DNA of 40,353 nucleotides from Borrelia duttonii Ly (GTDB taxonomy: Bacteria; Spirochaetota; Spirochaetia; Borreliales; Borreliaceae), in contig NC_011250.1 of the NCBI RefSeq assembly GCF_000019685.1, forward strand, positions 1 to 40,353. Reading direction: 5' to 3'. A program made the position numbers and the translations under genes. The first letter of the stretch is position 1. Each line of letters starts with the position of its first letter. The notes below the pieces were generated by a model. That model was not told the origin of the DNA. It did no database searches and worked only from the letters and a program-made list of their open reading frames with translations. Positions 1-8,098 of this stretch are shown here, in pieces.

Positions 1-189
1 AATATTAAAAGATATATTATTTATTATATCAGCCCATGAAATTATTAATAAACGCGGGCTTAGAACTTTAAGGCTAACCGTTATTATAAAAGTAAAATTT
101 AAATAAGCCAAAGACTCTTTTTTACAATACATATAAAATAAATTTTTTCTACCAAACTTCACCTAAAATACATTTTACAACAAAAATAT
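1..189. other. AT-rich edge, no gene recognised
   Basis: No open frame with Borrelia-like coding character is seen. A weak 5-bp hairpin (AGCCC at 32-36 with GGGCT at 56-60) is the only structure noted. Confidence 0.4.
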
Positions 190-221
190 AGGAAGATAGA
201 CTATTATTAATTTATCTTCCT
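190..221 (-). terminator. Terminator of the PFam54 lipoprotein gene
   Basis: Perfect 9-bp inverted repeat (AGGAAGATA with TATCTTCCT) about 25 bases past the stop codon of the leftward lipoprotein gene. On the - strand the stem is followed by TATTTTTG. Confidence 0.75.
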
Positions 222-246
222 TTGTATTTTAATAATTATAAGTAAA

Positions 247-1101
247 TTACTTAATTGTACCTAGAATAGCTATAATTCTATTAGATACTGCCTTCATTCC
301 AGGAGTTTTAACTTTAATAAGATCTTTATATTTTTGCTCAATATGCTCTATCAATTTCTTGCTATCAGAATCAATTCCATCTGCCTTAGCTTTATAAGAT
401 GAAATAAGACTATCTATGGCTTTCCTCCAATTTAATTTCTGTAATTGCATTTCTTCAAGCTTGGACTTAATTTCTCTTAAATCAACAAGACTTAATTTAT
501 CAAGTTGCTCCCTATTCTCTTCTAATTTATTAATTATTCTCTCAAAACCAAACTGAAGATCTACTACTACAGCATTCATTATATCTTGAATCCATGTACC
601 CTTGTTTGTATTATCCGATTCTACTTTTTTAAGAATTTCTGCAAAATCTTCTATTCTTGCTTTATTGTATAACAAAGAGGAATAAAATAATCGTCTTACT
701 TCCTTATTATCATCATGATCTAATGTCTTACCATTAACATCATTTAACACAAATTTAAACACTTCATCTTTCATACCATATTGATTTGCATCCTCAACTT
801 CAGCCTTATCTTGATTTAATAATCCCATAACACTATTAATATCATTTATAAGGGCAGATACTAATTCCCCTTTCTCATCTTTTATTACAGAATCTCCTCC
901 TACTACTTTTTTAACAGAAACTTTATCCACAAAATCTTTTTTTATTGGTTCATCACCTTGAACGTCATTTACAACATCTTGAACATTATTTACAACATCT
1001 TTTAAAAAATTGTCAGGTCTTCCTTTATTATCCAATAATTTAGAATCTAGATTACAAGACGCTAACCCCAAAACTAATAATATAAATAAATTTTTTCTCA
1101 C
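247..1101 (-). CDS. PFam54 (CspA/P35-like) surface lipoprotein
   Basis: A 284-residue lipoprotein. Residues 1-15 are a signal peptide and LASC makes Cys16 the lipidated residue. The rest is helical, and the C-terminal half (LDKLSLVDLREIKSKLEEMQ, then WRKAIDSLI, then KYKDLIKVKTPGMKAVS) has the pattern of the PFam54 / Borrelia_lipo_1 family, which includes CspA (CRASP-1) and other complement- or host-binding surface proteins of Lyme Borrelia. Binding function here is not known. The start codon is GTG, supported by AAGGAG six bases upstream. The gene has its own terminator and a large palindrome in its leader, and lies outside the vmp archive, so it is probably an independent transcription unit. 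Family call fairly sure, function inferred only. Confidence 0.75.
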   Translation of the reverse strand: MRKNLFILLVLGLASCNLDSKLLDNKGRPDNFLKDVVNNVQDVVNDVQGDEPIKKDFVDKVSVKKVVGGDSVIKDEKGELVSALINDINSVMGLLNQDKAEVEDANQYGMKDEVFKFVLNDVNGKTLDHDDNKEVRRLFYSSLLYNKARIEDFAEILKKVESDNTNKGTWIQDIMNAVVVDLQFGFERIINKLEENREQLDKLSLVDLREIKSKLEEMQLQKLNWRKAIDSLISSYKAKADGIDSDSKKLIEHIEQKYKDLIKVKTPGMKAVSNRIIAILGTIK

Positions 1102-1122
1102 AAATATTCTCCTTCTTTAAGA

Positions 1123-1161
1123 ATTAATAATCACTATTACTAAATAGTAATGATTATTAAT
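1123..1161 (-). promoter_or_regulatory. Long palindrome in the leader of the PFam54 gene
   Basis: ATTAATAATCA at 1123-1133 pairs with TGATTATTAAT at 1151-1161, and inside it TTACTA pairs with TAGTAA around a 2-base loop; three bases (CTA) are unpaired on one side. It lies 22-60 bases upstream of the GTG start, just downstream of a possible promoter on the - strand (TTGTAT, 18 bases, TATATT). It could be an operator or a leader-RNA hairpin. Confidence 0.5.
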
Positions 1162-1169
1162 TAATAATA

Positions 1170-1640
1170 TATATATCACTTTATCTAAAATACAATTTTT
1201 TTAATTAAAATTACTATTTTTTATCAAAAAAATGATGAAAACATATTTAACAATATGTACAAATAATATAATTGAAATAAATCCTAAAGAAATTATTAAT
1301 TTTTGTACAAATTACCTCTTAATATCAAATAGTATAATATTCTATTATCTACATTAAAAAACAAAATTTTACTATTGCTAGACTTTTCTACATTTTTAAT
1401 ATATACCTATTATTTAAGACCTTAGTTTCGTTAGAAGTTTTAATGTGTTTTTATACCATGCTAAATTTATATTACAATCTTATGATTCATTATATTTTTA
1501 TACAAAATTTTACAACTATACAACTCTATCCTATACAATTTTATACAATAAACCGAATATTTTTAATTAGAACATATACATCCTATGAATGGATAATAAC
1601 TAACAAATTATAGCAAATAAAATATATCTTTTTAGATATC
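1170..1640. repeat. Outer flank of left vmp archive, inverted copy near 39380-39760
   Basis: No gene. Read on the - strand, the stretch around 1260-1420 (for example GGTATATATTAAAAATGTA then AAAAGTCTAG then TAGTAAAATTTTGTT) matches the + strand at about 39555-39700 with scattered gaps. The AATATTCGGTTTATTGTA element at about 1545-1565 also recurs near 39390. The two archives are thus bounded by the same sequence in opposite orientation. Confidence 0.55.
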
Positions 1641-1641
1641 A

Positions 1642-1682
1642 TAAAACAAAAGATACTAAGGGCTTAATTCTCAGTATCTTTA
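1642..1682 (-). terminator. Terminator of class C cassette (GATACT type)
   Basis: AAGATACT at 1650-1657 pairs with AGTATCTT at 1673-1680; the - strand continues TTGTTTTA. Same stem type as at 8010-8050 and 34870-34907. Confidence 0.7.
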
Positions 1683-1736
1683 CTTTATAACTTAATTTAT
1701 ATCATTTTATTTATCATTTAATTATGTAATTTCGAC

Positions 1737-2028
1737 TTATTGATTTTGACTACCAGAACCACTATTTCCAGATGCAACAGGAGTAGCATTAGTATTAATT
1801 TTCATTGCTTCTTTAATGGTTTTAAGTCCTTCATCAATAGCACTTCTTATTGCTATTGTTAATGTATCTAATGCTTTAGTTACGGCACTTGTTGTTGCTC
1901 CTCTAATTGCAGTAGAAATATCAGTATTACTATTTCCGTTAGCAAACTTACCACCTTTAGCTATCGCTCTTAACACTATACCTCCTGCTATAGTTGCGTC
2001 CTTTGCATTATTAGCATCAGCGCCAAAA
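1737..2028 (-). pseudogene. 3' fragment of a class C Vlp cassette
   Basis: Encodes only the last ~97 residues of a class C variable large protein: the conserved [20 protein letters not shown] segment and the amphipathic helix [11 protein letters not shown] through to a Gly/Ser/Gln-rich tail. Coding is open upstream of the first Met to about 2028, where similarity to Vlp on this strand stops abruptly and a + strand cassette begins. The remainder of what was probably the same cassette now lies inverted next door (2040-2690). Not expressible as a lipoprotein; it could still donate 3' sequence. Confidence 0.75.
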
Positions 2029-2039
2029 GGTAAGGAAGA

Positions 2040-2690
2040 ATTGAGGAAGGAAGAGGAGAGTAGGAAGGGAAGGATGGAAAGAATAAAGGGAATAGTGATG
2101 GTGATGGTGATGATGGTAGTGATGGGATGTAATAGTGGGGTGGTGGAAGCAGAGCAAGGAAAGAATAAATTTTTGAAGTCATTAGTTAATGTGAGTGAAG
2201 AATTTTTGAATGTTTTTACATCATTTGGGGAAATGGTGGGGAGTGTATTGGGGTTGCGTGTTGAGAGTAAGAAGTCGGATGTAGGGAAGTATTTTAAGGC
2301 AATTCAGGAGACTATAGAAGGAGTTAAAACAGGACTTAATAAGATTGTTGCTGAAATGAAGGAAGAAAAAAATCCAAATGCTGAGGGAGTAGAGAGTGCA
2401 GTTAAACATTAGTTGAGAGTAAACTAGATAAGATAATAGAAGGAGCAAAGACTGCTAGTGAGGCTAGTGGTATTACAGCATTACCCTCATTTTTCAGCAC
2501 TATATCTACTATATTTTTTATTCCCCTTATCAAATTACCAATTTCACCTTTAGCACCCGTAGCACCTGCACCAACAGTAGCAACATTACCAAGTAGTTCA
2601 TCACCTGTAGCTGGGGATGATAAAAAGGCTAAAGATGGTAATAGTTCAAGGGGAGCTAATGCTGGTGAAGAAAGCAAAAAACAAATAAAT
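2040..2690 (+). pseudogene. Inverted 5' part of a class C Vlp cassette
   Basis: The only vmp sequence in the left archive that reads rightward. It starts with the purine-rich leader and a Met-rich signal peptide (ATG at 2074; GCNSG lipobox near 2125), then [20 protein letters not shown] and on to KNPNAEGVESAVKH, where loss of one A relative to the copy at 34100 gives a frameshift and stop at 2410-2412. Class C coding resumes in another frame ([17 protein letters not shown]) to 2471. Then 2472-2596 is in reverse orientation, and PVAGDDKKAKDGNSSRGA follows in forward orientation to about 2682, where the sequence joins a leftward intergenic spacer. Best read as the 5' half of the 1737-2028 cassette after inversion, with some central sequence lost. 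Confidence 0.75.
2472..2596 (-). other. Re-inverted internal Vlp segment (about 125 bp)
   Basis: Read on the - strand it encodes the class C centre (GNVATVGAGATGAKGEIGNL and [17 protein letters not shown]), exactly the part missing from the surrounding + strand cassette between TASEASG and PVAGDDKK. Breakpoints lie just after GCTAGTGGT and just before TTCATCACC. Confidence 0.75.
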
Positions 2691-2721
2691 GAGGCTTTAA
2701 TAACATACACAATACTGCAAA

Positions 2722-2749
2722 TAAAAAAAGAGAGCTTTATCGCTCCCTT
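2722..2749 (-). terminator. Terminator after Vlp 2769-3857 (GAGAGC type)
   Basis: GAGAGC at 2730-2735 pairs with GCTCCC at 2742-2747 (with G-U), followed on the - strand by a run of seven T. This class A gene carries the stem type otherwise found after class B genes. Confidence 0.75.
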
Positions 2750-2768
2750 TGCTAACTATATTCAAGTC

Positions 2769-3857
2769 TTACTGCTGCCCCACTGCTTTTGGATCTCTTG
2801 CCTTATCTACTTCTTTCTTTACTTTCTCAAGTACATTCTTAACTGTCTTTTTTATTATATCTTCTACTGCTACTAATAGTTTATTTACTGCACTTATCCC
2901 TACTGCTTGTACTTCTTCCTTCCCTCCTGCTTGTCCATCTTGTGCTCCTGATGACAATTTACCATTCTTAACTAATGATCGTAACACTATTCCTCCTGAT
3001 ACTGCTGCTGCTTTAGCTGCTTCTTTTGCTAAATTAGCGGCATTACCTCCTTTTGCAAACGCCACCGCACTTGTATTTGCAGTTGCCTGATCTCCTACTC
3101 CTGTATCCGCATCACCCTCTGTTGATTTAACTATTGATGCTAAAATTTCCTTGCCACTTACCGTTGTTAATACTGCTGCTGCTTTACCTGCATCATTTAC
3201 CCCCGCTTTGTTATCTGTAGCCAATATCTTAACTCCATCTTTATTGTCTGTTCCATTATTACCTACTTTTACTGCTAAATCTCCCGCTACTAACTTCTCA
3301 ATATCTTCTTTATCAGCTATATCTACTATTCCTTTCAACGCCTTAAAGACACTCTTCAATTCATCTGCACTTGATGCTACTCCTTGGGCATTAGACGCCG
3401 CTTCACCTACAACATTGACATCACCTATCCCTTTTAATGATTCTAAATGCCCTTTTAATATACTTAAAGTCATCTTAGCTGAATCAACTGCCGCTCTTAT
3501 TCCCTTATTTAACATACCTTCTTTATCAACATCTGCCGATGCTTTTTCTGCTACTTTCTCTAATTCTCCTGATGCAATCTCAAGTTTCTTACCAAGCCTA
3601 TCAAAATAATTTCCCACTTCATTCTTCTTAGTAGTTGCTTTAACAGCAAATCCCAAGGAATCTGAAACCAATTCCAAAAATGAATAAAAAACATTCTCCG
3701 CACTTCTTCCTACTTCCAGCAGTACCTCACTTAAACTTTTAACTCCTCCTCCTGTTCCTTCCCCTTTTACTCCCCCACTATTACATCCCATCATCACCAT
3801 CATCATCATCAATAATATTACTCTTACTTTCCCCTCTCCTTTTTTCTCTATATTCAT
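2769..3857 (-). CDS. Variable large protein (Vlp, class A), silent cassette
   Basis: A 362-residue lipoprotein with a full open frame. I place the start at 3857 because ATG there follows AGGAGGCTAGAAG; a longer frame reaches 3899 but has no better site. The signal peptide is unusual: the hydrophobic core is mostly Met ([11 protein letters not shown]), with Cys25 lipidated. Then a low-complexity linker, the class A N-terminal helix (EVGRSAENVFYSFLELVSDS), an Ala/Lys-rich variable core and the conserved C-terminus NVLEKVKKEVDKAR. Vlps are immunodominant surface lipoproteins exchanged by gene conversion during relapses; this copy has a terminator but no clear promoter. Intact, so a potential full-length donor. 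Confidence 0.85.
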   Translation of the reverse strand: MNIEKKGEGKVRVILLMMMMVMMGCNSGGVKGEGTGGGVKSLSEVLLEVGRSAENVFYSFLELVSDSLGFAVKATTKKNEVGNYFDRLGKKLEIASGELEKVAEKASADVDKEGMLNKGIRAAVDSAKMTLSILKGHLESLKGIGDVNVVGEAASNAQGVASSADELKSVFKALKGIVDIADKEDIEKLVAGDLAVKVGNNGTDNKDGVKILATDNKAGVNDAGKAAAVLTTVSGKEILASIVKSTEGDADTGVGDQATANTSAVAFAKGGNAANLAKEAAKAAAVSGGIVLRSLVKNGKLSSGAQDGQAGGKEEVQAVGISAVNKLLVAVEDIIKKTVKNVLEKVKKEVDKARDPKAVGQQ

Positions 3858-3954
3858 TCTTCTAGCCTCCTTATTTATATTCATTATTAGCTTTTTCATA
3901 GCTTTTCTTTAAGGATTAGAAAAAAATGATTTATATAACACATACAATACCGCA

Positions 3955-3984
3955 AATAAAAAAAGAGAGCTATTTTGCTCTCAT
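3955..3984 (-). terminator. Terminator of class B cassette (GAGAGC type)
   Basis: GAGAGC (3965-3970) pairs with GCTCTC (3977-3982); seven T follow on the - strand. Confidence 0.85.
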
Positions 3985-4045
3985 TAACTAAGTTTTTATT
4001 AAAAAATTTAATTATATTCTAAACTGTACTAGCTATCTTATTCTT

Positions 4046-4922
4046 TTATTCATTAATTTTGGCAACAGAACCTTCTCCTTGTTTAATCTCTCCTAACACT
4101 CTATTCCTTATTGCTATTGTCAATGTACTTAACATCTTATTCACTGCACTTGCTACTGCACCATTTACTGCATTTGCTGATTTCTCGTCACCCTTAGCCG
4201 CAAATTTACCATCCTTTGCCATTGATCTCAATGCTATCCCTGCTGCTATTACTGCATCTTTTTTTGCTGGATCTTTAATTTCTTTCTTGTCATTAACAGC
4301 TTTAGCAGCAGCAATACCTGCAGCATATTTTACTTCTTTAATATTTTTGTTATTATCAGCAGTTTCACTAGACTTCGCTATAGCTTGCAAAACATCAGCT
4401 CCACTTACTGCTCCTATTGATGCACTTGCCTTAGCTGCCTCTACATCTGTACCACTTGCTTTCTTTTCAAATAATTTCCCAATATCCTTTTTATCATTTT
4501 CTCCTGTCTTACTAGCTTCTGCATTTCCCTCATTCTCTCCTAACACCACCCCTACTATCTCTTTAATCCCTTTAACCAATGCCTTGACACTCTCAGAATC
4601 TGCTGGTGCAGGATCTTGACCACCATCTTTAGTAGCGCCTCCTATAACATCATTACCTGCAGCTCATTTAGCTGCTTCCTTGGCTCCTTCTTCGATCTTA
4701 TCTATCTTCCCAATAAATTCCTCTACCTTCTCTTTCACTTTCTCATATTTCCCATTCTCAGCCAAAATCTCCCCTAATTTTACTTTTACTGTTTTCATAG
4801 TATTCTCAATCTTACTAAAATATTTCCCTATACCTTCCTTCTTTGTATCCTCCTTTATTCTTAATGTCTCGGTAACCATATCACCAAAAACAAAAAAACT
4901 TTTTAAAAACCTTTTTTAAAAT
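4046..4922 (-). pseudogene. Class B Vlp cassette, 5'-truncated with a nonsense codon
   Basis: Coding begins at about 4922 in the middle of the class B N-terminal helix (KKGFLKSFFVFGDMVTETL), so leader, signal peptide and lipobox are absent. The frame runs to AKEAAK, meets an in-frame TGA at 4664-4666, and continues in the same frame through AAGNDVIGG, VKGIKEIVGVVLGENEGN, the IGAVSGADVLQAIAKS motif and KKDAVIAAGIALRSMAKDGK to the class B end NRVLGEIKQGEGSVAKINE. Compared with 30091-31173 the C-terminal helix also lacks the usual DEGLKEINK residues. Could supply internal variable sequence but not a complete protein. Confidence 0.8.
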
Positions 4923-5172
4923 TAACCACATAGCTTAAAAAATAATTATTTTTTTCTCTATCATCTATGATCACAACAAAACACTAAATGCAAAGTCACC
5001 ATTATTTATCATTTTTCTTAATTTATTTATTTTATCTATTAATTTGCTCATATATCTTAAAATCCTAGTTTATAATAACAACACAATCACTAGTCTAAAT
5101 CTTGCAATTAATCTACATTCAATCTAATCAATAAGCAAAATTTATACATAAAAACAAATAACCCTAAATAAC
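4923..5172. other. Spacer without gene
   Basis: AT-rich sequence between a 5'-truncated class B cassette and the terminator of a vsp fragment. No leader, promoter or reading frame is evident. Confidence 0.4.
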
Positions 5173-5204
5173 AACAAAAACTAAGAACACTATGCTCCTA
5201 GTTT
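5173..5204 (-). terminator. Terminator of vsp fragment
   Basis: AACTAAGA at 5179-5186 pairs with TCCTAGTT at 5196-5203 with one G-U pair; TTTTTGTTG follows on the - strand. Related to the stems after the vsp genes on the right side (35728 and 36983). Confidence 0.65.
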
Positions 5205-5289
5205 GTTTTTTCTTAATTTAATTTTTTCAGTCATTAAGTTACTTTACCTTTTAATTAAATATTAATCTTATAATAATTACTTAAATTAT

Positions 5290-5670
5290 CTAACTTGACT
5301 GAGTAGAAATCTTTTTAGTAGATGCTGTAAGCTTCTTGATTGTATTTTCTGCAAGTTCTTTGGCTGAATTTACAAAATCATTAATCGCTGTATTTAGTTT
5401 ACCAAGTTCTTCCGCTCTCTTAGTCTTATCACCATTATCTTTAACTAGAGCTTTTTTTACATCGGTATCTTGAGCATCATTTTTAGCAATATCAGAATGA
5501 GCTGTCTTCAATTTAGTTAAAAATCCTTCCCCTAAAGTCTTAGCAGCTAAAATCTTAGCCTTCATTCCATCAAACTTTTCAGCCTCTAACTCCAATGCTT
5601 TCAATTTTGTATTTACAGAAGTTATTATTTGATATGACCCAGAAACCAACGGTCCATTATGAACTACCAT
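5290..5670 (-). pseudogene. Variable small protein (Vsp/OspC-like), 3' two-thirds only
   Basis: Encodes the C-terminal ~125 residues of a Vsp: NGPLVSGSYQIITSVNTKLK corresponds to the NGSLIAGVHSVISAVNTKLK region of the vsp at 32726-33331, followed by the helical region ending in KLNTAINDFVNSAKELAENT. There is no leader, signal peptide or lipobox. The 5' side is joined at about 5670 directly to the terminator hairpin of the next class A Vlp gene, so the first third was lost by deletion or replacement. Confidence 0.8.
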
Positions 5671-5716
5671 ATAGAAATAGAAGAAAATCTAAATGTATCT
5701 CTAGATCTCCTCCTAT
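5671..5716 (-). terminator. Terminator of class A Vlp gene (AGGAGG type)
   Basis: AGATCTCCTCCT at 5703-5714 pairs with AGAAGAAAATCT at 5679-5690 with G-U pairs. Same element as at 10748 and 39228. Confidence 0.65.
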
Positions 5717-5756
5717 TCTTAATTTTAAGTTAAGTAACTTAATATCTATCTTATTG

Positions 5757-6848
5757 TTAATTAGCTGCTTTTGGATTTCTTGCTTCATCTATTTTTTCTT
5801 TTGCTTTTTCAAGAACATTCTTTACTGTCTTTTTAATTATATCCTCTACTGCTCCTAATAACTTATTTGCCGCAGTTACTCCTATTCCTTGTACTTCTTT
5901 TCCTCCTCCTGTAGCATTATCCGCTGCTCCTTTTCCTAATTTACCTGTCTTAACCAATGATCGTAGCGCTATACCACCTGCTACCGCTGCTGCTTTCGGA
6001 GTATTTGCACCTGCTAAATGATTTGCTGATCCTCCTCTTGCAAAAGAAATTGCACTTGTATTTGCATCTGCAGACGCTCCTAATGCTGCATCATTCTCTT
6101 TTGACGCGATTACTGATGCTAAAATTTCTTTACCACTTACACTTGATAGTATCGCTGCTGCTTTACCTGCATCTGTTGCTGCAGGATTATCAGCACCACT
6201 TGTAGCCAATATCTTAGCTCCATCCTTATTATCTACTCCGGTCACATTTAATGCCGCAGTCCCTGCTTTTAACTCTGTAACACCTACTCCCTGTGCAACT
6301 TTCACTATCTCTTGCAATGCCTTAAGAGCTTTTTTTAATTCAGTTTCATCTACTGATGTTCCTACTGCAGCGGCACCACCACTTGCTGCCTCACCTACTA
6401 TATTGTCATCTCCGATCCCTTTTAAAGACCCTAAATGTTCTATCAATATCTCTAAAATTTCCTTAGCTGAATTAACTGCCTTTCTAATTGAATTCTTTGA
6501 TAAATCATCTTTATTAGTATCTGTCTCTGATTTTTTTGCCACCTCTTCTAACTCTTTTGAAGCATCTCCAAGCTTCTTACCTAGACTATCAAAATAATTT
6601 CCTACATCACTCTTCTTTGTATCCACTTTTGCAGTAAATCCCAATACATCTGACATTAACTCTATAAATGCATAAAATGCCCTTTCTGCACTTCTCCCTA
6701 CTTCCATCATTGCTCCACTTAATCCTCTCCCGTCTCCTCCTCCTGCTCCTTCTCCTTTCACTCCTCCACTATTACATCCCATCATCACCATCATTATCAT
6801 TAATATCACTACTCTTACTTTCCCCTCTCCTTTTTTCTCTTTATTCAT
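5757..6848 (-). CDS. Variable large protein (Vlp, class A), silent cassette
   Basis: A 363-residue class A Vlp, intact. Start at 6848 is set by GGAGGCTAGAAG directly upstream. Met-rich signal peptide (ILMIMMVMMGC, Cys25), Gly-rich linker (GEGAGGGDGRG), class A helix (MEVGRSAERAFYAFIELMSD), Ala-rich variable core with VSGKEILASVIAS and AVAGGIALRSLVKTGK, and the conserved end KNVLEKAKEKIDEARNPKAAN. Surface antigen role as for other Vlps. It is flanked by its own AGGAGG-type terminator and by a GAGAGC-type terminator upstream, so read-through from either side is limited. Confidence 0.87.
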   Translation of the reverse strand: MNKEKKGEGKVRVVILMIMMVMMGCNSGGVKGEGAGGGDGRGLSGAMMEVGRSAERAFYAFIELMSDVLGFTAKVDTKKSDVGNYFDSLGKKLGDASKELEEVAKKSETDTNKDDLSKNSIRKAVNSAKEILEILIEHLGSLKGIGDDNIVGEAASGGAAAVGTSVDETELKKALKALQEIVKVAQGVGVTELKAGTAALNVTGVDNKDGAKILATSGADNPAATDAGKAAAILSSVSGKEILASVIASKENDAALGASADANTSAISFARGGSANHLAGANTPKAAAVAGGIALRSLVKTGKLGKGAADNATGGGKEVQGIGVTAANKLLGAVEDIIKKTVKNVLEKAKEKIDEARNPKAAN

Positions 6849-6952
6849 TCTTCTAGCCTCCTTATTTTTTATTTTTTTCTAGCTACTTTATAGCTTTTAT
6901 TTAAAATCAAAAAACAAATAAATGGGGCTTTATATAACATACACAATACCAC

Positions 6953-6983
6953 AAATAAAAAAAGAGAGCTTGATTTCTCTCAT
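6953..6983 (-). terminator. Terminator of class B cassette (GAGAGC type)
   Basis: GAGAG (6964-6968) pairs with CTCTC (6977-6981); seven T follow on the - strand. Confidence 0.8.
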
Positions 6984-7058
6984 TAACTAAATTTTTATTT
7001 AAAAAATTTAACTATATTCTCAATTTTATCCTAATGATCTTATTCTTATCTTATTCTT

Positions 7059-7850
7059 TTATTCATTAATTTTGACAACAGACCCTTCTCCTTGTTTAAT
7101 CTCTCCTAACACCTTATTTATCTCTTTTAATCCTTCATCCACTCTATTCCTGATCGCCATCACCAATATACTCAACACCTTATTACTTGCTACTGCTCCA
7201 TTCACTGCATTTGCATGTTTACCATCATCACCATCCTTAGCCGCAAATTTACCTTCCTTTCCCATCCCTCTCAATGCTATCCCTCCTGCTATTACTGCAT
7301 CTTTCTTTGCTGCCCCTTCCTTAATTTCTTTCTTGCCATCAACAGCTTTAGCAACTGCTATCTCTGCTGCATCTCCAGCTTTCTCAATTCCCTCAGTATC
7401 ATAAACAGAAGGATTCTCTTTAGATTTAACTATAGATTGCAACATATCAGCACCACTTACTGCTCCTATTGATGCACTTGCCTTAGCTGCATCTGCTTCT
7501 TGAGCTCTATTAGCATCTTCATCTGCAAACAACTTCCCAATATCCTTCTTATCACCATCTGCCGTCTTACTAGCATCTGCACTACCTTCACCATCCCTTA
7601 ACACTATTCCAAAAATTGCCTTGATTCCTTTGACTAATGAAATAATAGATTCTTTATTAGCAGCAACTGCAGTCTGATTTTGAACAGCATTACAAATAAA
7701 AATGCCTTCATTAGCACCCTTTGCTGCTTCCTTGGCTCCTTCTTCAATCTTACTTATCTCCCCCCAATAAATTCCTCTACCTTACCTTTCACTTTCTCAT
7801 ATTTCCCATATTCTCCTACAATTTTCCCTAATTTCTCTTTTACTATCCTC
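7059..7850 (-). pseudogene. Class B Vlp cassette, 5'-truncated and frameshifted
   Basis: Similarity to class B begins near 7845 (KEKLGKIVGEYGKYEKVKGK), so the leader, signal peptide and first helix are missing. EEFIGG is followed by a run of six G (six C at 7760-7765 on the + strand); restoring ISKIEEGAKEAA requires removing two bases. From there the frame stays open through NKESIISLVKGIKAIFGIVL, IGAVSGADMLQSIVKS and [20 protein letters not shown] to the class B end DEGLKEINKVLGEIKQGEGS. Silent remnant able to donate its 3' two-thirds. Confidence 0.8.
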
Positions 7851-7879
7851 CTTAATAATCGATATTAAAACTTATCTTT

Positions 7880-8060
7880 AATAATGTATTGTCTTTTTTT
7901 GTATGTACAATTTCATAAAATAAATAAACTGAATATCTTTCATTATATTTAAAAAACACAAATAATAAAATTAATAATATAAAGCAATATATCTTTACTC
8001 AACACACCATAAAATAAAAGATACAAAGAGCTTAACTCTTAGTATCTTATCTTTACAACT
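7880..8060 (-). repeat. Conserved 3' flank of class C/vsp cassettes (candidate DHS)
   Basis: Read on the - strand: terminator GATACT stem, then a motif like GTGTGTT..AGATATATTGCTTTATAT, AATTTTATTATTT, and an element resembling ATATTCGGTTTATTGTATAA that ends in TTGTACA. The same order occurs after 33406, 34870 and (degenerate) 36005 on the + strand and around 1530-1690 on the - strand. Comparable in role to the downstream homology sequences known from B. hermsii vmp loci; equivalence is inferred. Confidence 0.5.
8010..8050 (-). terminator. Terminator of class C Vlp gene (GATACT type)
   Basis: AAGATACTAAGAG pairs with CTCTTTGTATCTT on the - strand, followed by TTATTTTAT. Confidence 0.8.
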
Positions 8061-8098
8061 TTATTTTTCTTATTTTTTATTTACTTATATAATTTTGA

